This document shows positions 57,843 through 64,000 of a stretch of DNA of 64,000 nt, one piece after another. Positions within the stretch are counted from its first letter, which is position 1. The number at the start of each line of letters is the position of its first letter. The notes under the pieces are model-generated. The model made no database searches. It saw only the letters and a list, made by a program, of their open reading frames with translations, and was not told the DNA's origin. A program made the position numbers and the translations under genes. The stretch lies in assembly GCA_003427395.1 (NCBI GenBank), contig BFEA01000995.1, positions 199,132 to 263,131 on the forward strand, in the 5' to 3' direction. The DNA comes from Chara braunii. Its lineage: Eukaryota > Streptophyta > Charophyceae > Charales > Characeae.

Positions 57843-58095
57843 AGAGGAGACTCTGCCCATTTTGCACGGTGGCGGAAGATCTTCGACAAGCGGTGCAGGG
57901 GAGACTCTGATCGTTTTGCACGACGGTGGTAGGTCTTCGACAAGCGGTGCAAGGGAAACTCTCCCCGTTTTGCACGACAGCAGCAGGTCTTCGGCAAGCG
58001 CTGCAGGGGAGACTCTGCCTGTTTTGCACAGCAGCGGCAGGTCTTCGACAAGCGGTGCAGGGGAGACTCTGCCCGTTTTGCATGGCGGCAACATT
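57843..58095. repeat. 54-bp tandem array, five units
   Basis: The unit starts CAGGGGAGACTCTGCCCGTT and ends near TCTTCGACAAGCGGTG. The period is divisible by three, so frames on both strands stay open and read as 18-residue repeats; that alone is not evidence of a protein. Confidence 0.85.
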
Positions 58096-58629
58096 TTTGG
58101 CAAGCGATACATCGACGACACTATTGTGAGGGAAACGTTGCGTCACAGTGGAGCCGTTTTTGATTTGGTGTGTGATTGGGCGGTGATGCCGCACGGTGGC
58201 GTGGTACCGGTTTTGAGGGCACGACGAGCGGTAATTCCACCATTGTTTTTTATATGTGTGGTGATAGTGGACTATTTTCTTATGATCCGACTGTAGTATG
58301 GACGGCGCTGGCGCACGATTGGGTCCGTGCGACGGTGGTGCCTGGACAAGCGGGATGAAGAGATCGCAAAGTGAGTGCACTCGTGACCAATGGACCCCGA
58401 AAAATACGTCGAATTGGATAGCGAAGCTTATTTACGAAGGGTTGGCGAAATCACTAAAAACGTTTGGCGAAGTCTTGGTTTGGGCTAACGAAGACGAAAT
58501 GTCAATTTATGAGTTCGGTTTTTGTGAACAACGAAGTGCCTTTTTTGAGAGAATTACAAGTTATGGGCAATCACGAATATCTCAGAATTGCAGTTTCGGT
58601 TTTACTTAGTCGTTTTTTTTTGGGGGGGG

Positions 58630-58800
58630 GATTATATCATGAAGTGCGTTTGGGATTTCGGTATCGAAAACGCACTTCGGGATTTCGGGATCTTATTAGT
58701 CGTTTTTTATGGGCGGTGATTATATCCCGACGCGCGTTCGGGATCTTGGTATCGAAAACGCACTTCGGGATTTCGGGATTTTACTTGGTCGTTTTTGAGG
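58630..58800. repeat. 88-bp tandem duplication with inner palindrome
   Basis: The unit beginning GATTATATC occurs at 58,630 and 58,718. The first holds a GAAGTGCGTTT/AAACGCACTTC hairpin. Confidence 0.8.
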
Positions 58801-58810
58801 GGGGGTGCCG

Positions 58811-59170
58811 CACCTGCGCACGAGCGGGGGAACACTCCGGGGAGCTGCGCGCACTAGATCACACCTGCGCACGAGCGGGGGAACACTCCGGGGATTTGCT
58901 CGCACTAATCCGCACCTGCGCACGAGCGGGGCAACACTCCGGGGAGCTGCGCGCACTAGAGCGCACCTGCGCACGAGCGGGGGAACACTCAGGGGATCTG
59001 CGCGCACTAATCCGCCCCTGCGCACGAGCGGGGGAACACTCCGGAGAGCTTCGCGCGCTAGAGCACATCTGCGCGTGAGCGGGAGAACACTCCGAGGAGC
59101 CCCGCGCACTAGCGCACACCTGAACACGAGCGGGGGAACACTCCAGGGAGCTCCGCTCTCCCGCGAGCAC
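58811..59170. repeat. 51-bp tandem array, about seven units
   Basis: Units begin CACCTGCGCACGAGCGGGGG at 58,811, 58,862, 58,913, 58,964, 59,015, 59,066 and 59,117. The 51-bp period keeps several frames open as 17-residue repeats on both strands. No start, domain or splice context supports a gene. Confidence 0.9.
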
Positions 59171-59229
59171 TTGCGCCCAGGCGGGATTGGACATTCGATC
59201 ACTTACCTGTGTGCACCCGAGTGAGGGAG

Positions 59230-60230
59230 GTGAGTCTCCCGGGGCATTTGCACGTACCACGCACTGGCGATAGGTAGCGGGAGCAACCACACACGTGCGA
59301 TTGATAGCGAGAGCACTCGCGCACCTGGGGGTTGATAGAGGATTAACCGCGCGCCTGCAGATTGACAATAAGGACACCACGCGCTTGCGGACTGATAGCG
59401 AGAGCACCTGTGCGACTACAGATCGACAGAGGGATCCCCTGCGCCCCTGTGGATTGATAGCAGGGTTACGGGCGTACCTACTCACCTGCACACTGGGGCG
59501 ATCAGGCAAAGGGGAGGCGACGGGTGTGTATCATCTACTCACCTGTGCGTTCGGACGAGCGGAAGTGGGACAAGAAGGCTCCTTGGGATGCAGTTTATTA
59601 CCGGGCGGACTTGATCTCCCGCGAACAGACCACAAGACAAGACGCCTCCTTGGGATCCAGTTCATTGCCGAGCGAACTTGATCTTCAGGGGACAAACCAC
59701 GGGATAAGAAGGCCGCTTTTGAGCATCAGTCCATTACTGGACGGATCGGGCTTTTGAGAGTGTGGGTAGAGCACCCGGCGAGCCAAGCCTTCGGGCGAAC
59801 AGGGCGAGTTATCTCGGCCATAGCCGGATCACCGAGCATATCGAGCCAAGAGGCACTTTTCGAGAGGACACAATACCGATGAGATACTTTACCGGACGGG
59901 TGTTTTACCGAGCAGGTACATCGCCATGCGAAGCCCTTGCTGAGCAGACACCATTACCGTGCGAATTAACGGACGGGTACTTTACCGGGCGGGGACCATC
60001 ACTGGACGGGTACTTTATCGAGCGGGTACTACGCCGTGGGAAGCTTTTATCGAGAGGACACCAATACCGCACGAATACTTTGAGCAGACGATCATTTCTG
60101 CCGAGCGGACACCTTTCGCTTGGGGGAGACATTTACCGGGAGACACTTCACCGAACGGATACTATACCGGGAAGGCACTTTACCGACAGGTGCAATCCGA
60201 AGTGGGATTTCCGAAGGTGTACAGTCCGAA
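59230..60230. repeat. Diverged short tandem repeats
   Basis: Two families: about 36-bp units with TTGATAGCGAGAGCAC and a GCGC(A/G)CCTG box (59,230-59,470), and about 30-bp units built on ACCG(G/A)(A/G)CGGGTACTTTACCG (59,880-60,190). Open frames here are composition-driven. Confidence 0.6.
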
Positions 60231-60299
60231 GCGGGGCCTTCCGAATGGGTGCGATCCGAAGTAGGCTTCACGGAGAGGTGCTTTCGCGAAAAGGGGCGA

Positions 60300-60475
60300 C
60301 CAAAGGGTACGTTCGCGAAGAGGCAAGACCAAAGGGTACGTACGTGAAAAGGCGCGACCAAAGGGTTCGTTCACGAAGAGGCACGGCCAAAGGGTATGTA
60401 CGGGAAAAGGCACGACCAAAGGGTATGTTCACGAAGAGGCGCGACCAAAGGGGACGTTCGAGAAAAGGCACGACC
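60300..60475. repeat. 29-bp tandem array, six units
   Basis: CAAAGGG recurs at 60,301, 60,330, 60,359, 60,388, 60,417 and 60,446; the unit resembles GACCAAAGGGTACGTTCGCG. Because 29 is not a multiple of three, successive units are read in different frames, which argues against coding. Confidence 0.9.
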
Positions 60476-60480
60476 ATGAA

Positions 60481-60712
60481 CCGGGCTTTCGAACGGGTAC
60501 TTTGACTTTTTAAGCCCTTTGACATTTCTATGGCGACCTAGTGACACGGGCGGGCCTATCCGAGCTATGTTGGGACCGAAGAGGCACGAGTCCGAACCGG
60601 GCCTTCGAACGGGTACTTTGACTTTTTGAGCCCTTTGACATTTCTACGGCGACCTAGTGACACAGGCGGGCCTATCCGAGCTTCGTTGGAACCAAAGAGG
60701 CGCGAGTCCGAA
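60481..60712. repeat. 116-bp tandem duplication
   Basis: Two units starting CCGGGC(T/C)TTCGAACGGGT at 60,481 and 60,597, over 90% alike by eye. Confidence 0.85.
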
Positions 60713-62094
60713 ACAGGCCTTTGAAAAGGTACTTCCTCTAACGGGCCTCGAGAACTGGTCTTAAGGGGTCTGGTTCCTGGCGAGGCATGATCTTGACCGA
60801 GCTTGAGCTATGGCCTCGATGGGCGAGGGAGGAAACGTCTGACACGGAGAGTTCGAGCACCATCCCGTGGGACAGGCGTGCGAGGTATCGGTGAGCCCTT
60901 GTGAGGGAGAGAGTTAAGCGGAGGTTATCCACGCGTACTGTAGGCACCCAAACAGACCTCACGCACATAGACAGGGGGACTTCACCTGAGATCGGGAACA
61001 ATGCAGAGGATCTCATCGTACTTGACTGAATGAAGACTCTGATATTGTTCTTTTTCCTGCCTACCCTTTGAGACTTGTGTCGCATGACTTCGAGTCAGTC
61101 CGAGCATCACTTTGTCTTGGGTGTGTACTGACATGGCATGTGCAGGTTGCAGGAGCCCCGACCAACCCTCCCGTGGGTGATAGACGTGGCACGAGACATA
61201 GGGTTTGTGTTGGCGGCCGGCTGAGCCTTTTCTACCGGTCGACAGTAGCGCCGTTGCCGGGGAAGGCTGCCTCTCAGGACCTTGGTCCGCCTGTAACCGC
61301 GGGTATGTGAGAGGACGAGACTGCGACGGGGACCAGTACACGCTAAGAGTGATCAACCTACCGGTGAGTGGCAGACGACGAGATACCGAGTGATGTGACA
61401 CTTATCAGCTTGCGACCGATCCGGTGAGATTGTGATTTCGCATTTCCTGATTTCATCTTGCATTTCCTTTCTGCTATTTCCTTGTGATTGAGAGGGTCCT
61501 CCTGATTTTTCTGCCCCATTTGTCAGTCCACCCTGATATCAATTCCTAGAGAGAAAATTGTAAGCAGGGGAAGAACTTGAAGGGTCTGAAGGGGAGGGGA
61601 GAAGCGCCCCAGATTGCAAGGAGATGGGCGGGACTAGATAGGCTAGTTGATCCTGATGGATAGCTGGGCGGGTTGATACACTACACGAGTCGGGATGAGA
61701 GACCATGCCTGAGGTGGGAACGAGTAGAGGCATAGATAGGAGGGAGGATGCACGAGTGAGACACCGCCTTCTTATCTGCGTGTGACTTCGGTCCACCCTC
61801 GAGCACAAGAGTTGGCCGGCTCGTGCTCAGGTCGCGGTAAGAGAGGTAGGCCAGCGATGATGGTACACTGATCCGACCTCTTCCTTGACACGAGGGTAGG
61901 GGGAGATACGCCAGAGGGCGGTTTTCTCCTAGGCTTGTTGACGTCTTGGAGGGTTGCAGGAAGGATCAGAGGGGGTCTGTCGTGGGGGTCTATGAGCTCA
62001 ACAGTTCGAGAGTCACACAGGGAGAGATTTATTGAGGGTTCCGCTTGGTTTCTTGATTGGGAATGGTATATATCGAGTCGGCTTCTCAAACAGA
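60713..62094. other. Unassigned leader-like region
   Basis: No recognisable protein on either strand. It lies between the tandem arrays and the ORF block and reads like an untranslated leader; no LTR border or primer-binding site was found. Confidence 0.4.
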
Positions 62095-62169
62095 GAGCCG
62101 AAATTCGTGGACAAAGATTGGGTAGAGTTTACATTACCTGGTAGATCGACTGTGGGGGCAGGACTTTAG
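62095..62169 (+). pseudogene. Partial duplicate of the ORF1 N-terminus
   Basis: It reads EPKFVDKDWVEFTLPGRST, then reaches TAG at 62,167. The main ORF has EPEFIGEDWVEFTLPGQAV about 148 bases further on. The copies differ at DNA and protein level, so the duplication is old. Confidence 0.65.
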
Positions 62170-62192
62170 ACGGGAGCTCTGTGGAGGACTAG

Positions 62193-63293
62193 ATGCCTCA
62201 CGACGAGATAGAGCACCCAGTTGAGCTTTGCCACTTCGACTATAGGGAACCCGAGTTCATTGGAGAAGATTGGGTGGAGTTTACCTTACCTGGGCAAGCT
62301 GTTAGGCGAGGGTATCTGGATAAAGTAGATAAGGAGTGGAGACCTATCCTGTTGAGGCCGGGGGTCTGGTTGCTGGTCGCGCCCCCAGTAGGGTGTGAGT
62401 TCGACAGGAGAGGCAGGCTAATAGAAGAATCCCTGGAATTGGCGGTCAGAGGTTTCCTCTACTATCAGTCTTCCGTTCTAGCGGACATAGTTTTCCAAGC
62501 TGTAGAACGAAGTCGGTGGGATCCGGTCTTAGGGGTAATTCCGAGTCTTGACTCTCATACTTGGGCAGACGAGGTAACAGCGCGACGCATACTGCAGGAA
62601 GTGGTCGACAAGCTAAGGGGGAAGGAACGCTGCTACGACAGGGACTATAGGTCGGTAGTGGTCTCGCTTCAATTCGCTAGAGAAGGGTTCTTGCCCCAAC
62701 CCGAACAAGCTTTGAGGCTTCCCGTCCCGGGTTTTGTCTTGGAAGGCTTTCTAGGGGGGCTTGACCGCCTTATTGAGGTCTACCGAGCCTTCCTCGAGAT
62801 TAGAAACCTTTTGAGGAATAGTGACGAAGATCACGCCTACTACGCGCTCTGGAAGGAAGGGTCCAGATTCGGGGAGTCGGCTTTAGAATTGGTAGAGCTA
62901 ATTAGAGCTATTTCACCTAGAGGTCTCAGAGAGGCACCGAGGTTTGATCAACCGTCCGAGTTCTGGACCGCTTTGGATAGAGCCCTGAGGGAGCCGCCGA
63001 GCCACTTAGCTGATATAGCCGAGTTATAAGGGACTCCTGGATACGACTCGTTGTTTAGGGAAGGCTCACTCATCGGGTTCTTCGAACTCCGGACATACTA
63101 CGAAGGGACAAAGGCAGTAAACGACGAGGACATAGAGTACGGGGAAGAAGATTGGGATCTAGCCGAGTAAGAACGGTTAAGGGACGACGACGGTGAAGAG
63201 TGGAAAGACGCCGCAAATTTTCCTGAGGAAAGGGTGGGGTACTTCAGGAACGCTAGCGAAATAGAAGACTATGTCGAGGGACGTTGGCTATGA
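62193..63293 (+). pseudogene. Unrecognised ORF1, 278 codons, then two more in-frame segments after TAA codons
   Basis: The ATG at 62,193 opens 278 codons to a TAA at 63,027. The same frame continues for 46 codons (GTPGYDSLFREGSLIGFFEL...) to a TAA at 63,168, then 40 codons (...DYVEGRWL) to a TGA at 63,291. The continuations are acidic and protein-like, with the same style as the upstream part, so the reading frame seems to have been longer. Both TAA could derive from CAA by C-to-T change, as in methylated silenced elements; a real stop with a short downstream ORF is the alternative. No family is recognised. There are no membrane segments or cysteine motifs. Confidence 0.5.
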
Positions 63294-63798
63294 CTAGGGG
63301 TTCGGATGGGCCTAGAGCGAACTCGATAAAACTGCCGGTGAAGAGGAAGGCGAGGAAGAGTAACGATAAGAGGATAAGGAATGAAAAATGTAAGGTTATT
63401 GCCCTAGGGTCACAGCGGCCCTAAACGCCTTAGTTCCTATTACTAGTGGGGGAACCTTCCCTTACAAAATAGAGAGTTGTATATCTCTGAAGGAAAGTCA
63501 TGCTCCGGGGAAAGGTTATGTCTTGGTAATAAAGCACCTCGACACAGGAGAATACGACATCCGCCCATACGTGCCTCTGCTAAGGGAGAGAGGGACGGAT
63601 CGTGAGTCGCTTAAGAACTGGATTAGAGATATAATCAATAAGGAAAGAAGGGAGTCAGAAAAGAAGAGGAAAGAGGTGTTTAGTGATGAGAACCCCGTGC
63701 TGTTTTACGGCATACCCGAACCTAGTCTACCTGACAGTTTTACTGACGGCAAGAACTGGGAACCCTTAATTAATATGACACTCAGAGCAACGAGTTGA
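63290..63798 (+). pseudogene. Unrecognised ORF2, split by a -1 frame change
   Basis: The ATG at 63,290 overlaps the TGA of ORF1 as ATGA and gives a basic 44-codon start (KLPVKRKARKSNDKR...) to a TAA at 63,422. In the -1 frame an open stretch from 63,394 to the stop ending at 63,798 reads NALVPITSGGTFPYKIES and ...HLDTGEYDIRPYVPLLRERG with an ELEK-like charged helix after it. The two overlap for 28 bases, so either a frameshift mutation or programmed -1 shifting joins them. No slippery heptamer of the usual type is seen. The function is unknown. Confidence 0.45.
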
Positions 63799-63809
63799 GG
63801 TCAGTAAGG

Positions 63810-64000
63810 ATGCCGGGTCTTAGGGAACAATTCTCCTTCAGGGCCATAGTAGAAGAGGGGATGGTAAAGGTTGAGGGCACCCTCCGAATTCCGGATTTAT
63901 ATCTCTTTGGGTTTGAAGAGCTTGAACTCATACAACCTTATCTGGATCGTATGAGGGAGTTGGCTTTGAGGGTAATTACCAACCAAACCGAGATCAGTTA
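63810..64000 (+). CDS. Unrecognised ORF3, runs off the window
   Basis: The ATG at 63,810 is 11 bases after the ORF2 stop and is open to the end: MPGLREQFSFRAIVEEGMV, then VEGTLRIPDLYLFGFEELE and a leucine-rich helix-like stretch. Tight spacing with ORF1 and ORF2 suggests one polycistronic or once-continuous coding region, as in a retroelement or integrated virus-like element. The family is not recognised. Confidence 0.45.
   Translation, partial: MPGLREQFSFRAIVEEGMVKVEGTLRIPDLYLFGFEELELIQPYLDRMRELALRVITNQTEIS

Noticed and set aside
57622-58380. 252-codon minus-strand ORF with 18-residue repeats
   Set aside because: A product of the 54-bp tandem array; overlapping plus-strand frames are equally open.
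58464-59509. Repeat proteins of 17 residues (CARAGEHSGELRAL) or the antisense VPPLVRRCALVRAAPRS
   Set aside because: The 51-bp period alone keeps several frames open on both strands; no start context or domain.

Overview
The window is nuclear DNA from a plant-lineage eukaryote. It carries one large intron-rich gene of the plant JMJ25/IBM1 class of JmjC histone demethylases, set among nested and decayed transposable elements. The abundant simple repeats, a run of 155 Ns, roughly 1 kb introns and the retroelement load fit a large, repeat-rich streptophyte genome. A charophyte alga such as Chara or an early-diverging land plant is my guess; the sequence alone does not fix the species.

Layout. 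Positions 1-2,000 hold a foldback repeat, two decayed hammerhead-ribozyme motifs and low-complexity purine tracts. Positions 2,000-9,968 show no gene I can support, only small duplications and MITE-like pieces downstream of the demethylase. The demethylase occupies 9,969-30,319 on the minus strand. I traced 12 coding exons through GT/AG junctions that all keep frame. The predicted protein is about 2,405 residues: a very long charged N-terminus with a winged-helix-like segment and two WRC motifs, two cysteine clusters, then a split JmjC domain. A GC-rich stretch at 30,840-31,400 is the likely 5' region.

From 31.4 to 56 kb there is a transposon graveyard. It holds related TA-flanked MITEs (32.3, 35.9 and, inside an intron of the gene, 21.6 kb). 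An element with a 10-bp target duplication is nested inside one of them. There are tRNA-like SINE candidates, LTR-like fragments, and a 0.5-kb MITE present in two inverted copies, one of which sits inside an LTR-like sequence whose empty counterpart is at 49.9 kb. A decayed Helitron (Rep part 53.5-55.3 kb, helicase part 44.8-46.3 kb, minus strand) is split by about 7.2 kb of other repeats.

The most unusual structure is at 50.29-51.09 kb, inside that insertion. Eight hairpins share an apical CCCA-taagtt-TGGG core, while their lower stems differ in sequence yet stay complementary. A second, diverged LTR-like element at 42.07-42.48 kb carries hairpins with the same or a similar loop. A near-complete type III hammerhead ribozyme lies on the minus strand at 56.6 kb between two direct repeats.

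From 57.6 to 60.7 kb there are tandem arrays with periods of 54, 88, 51, 29 and 116 bp. From 62.1 kb to the end there is a compact block of overlapping ORFs that I do not recognise, interrupted by in-frame stops.
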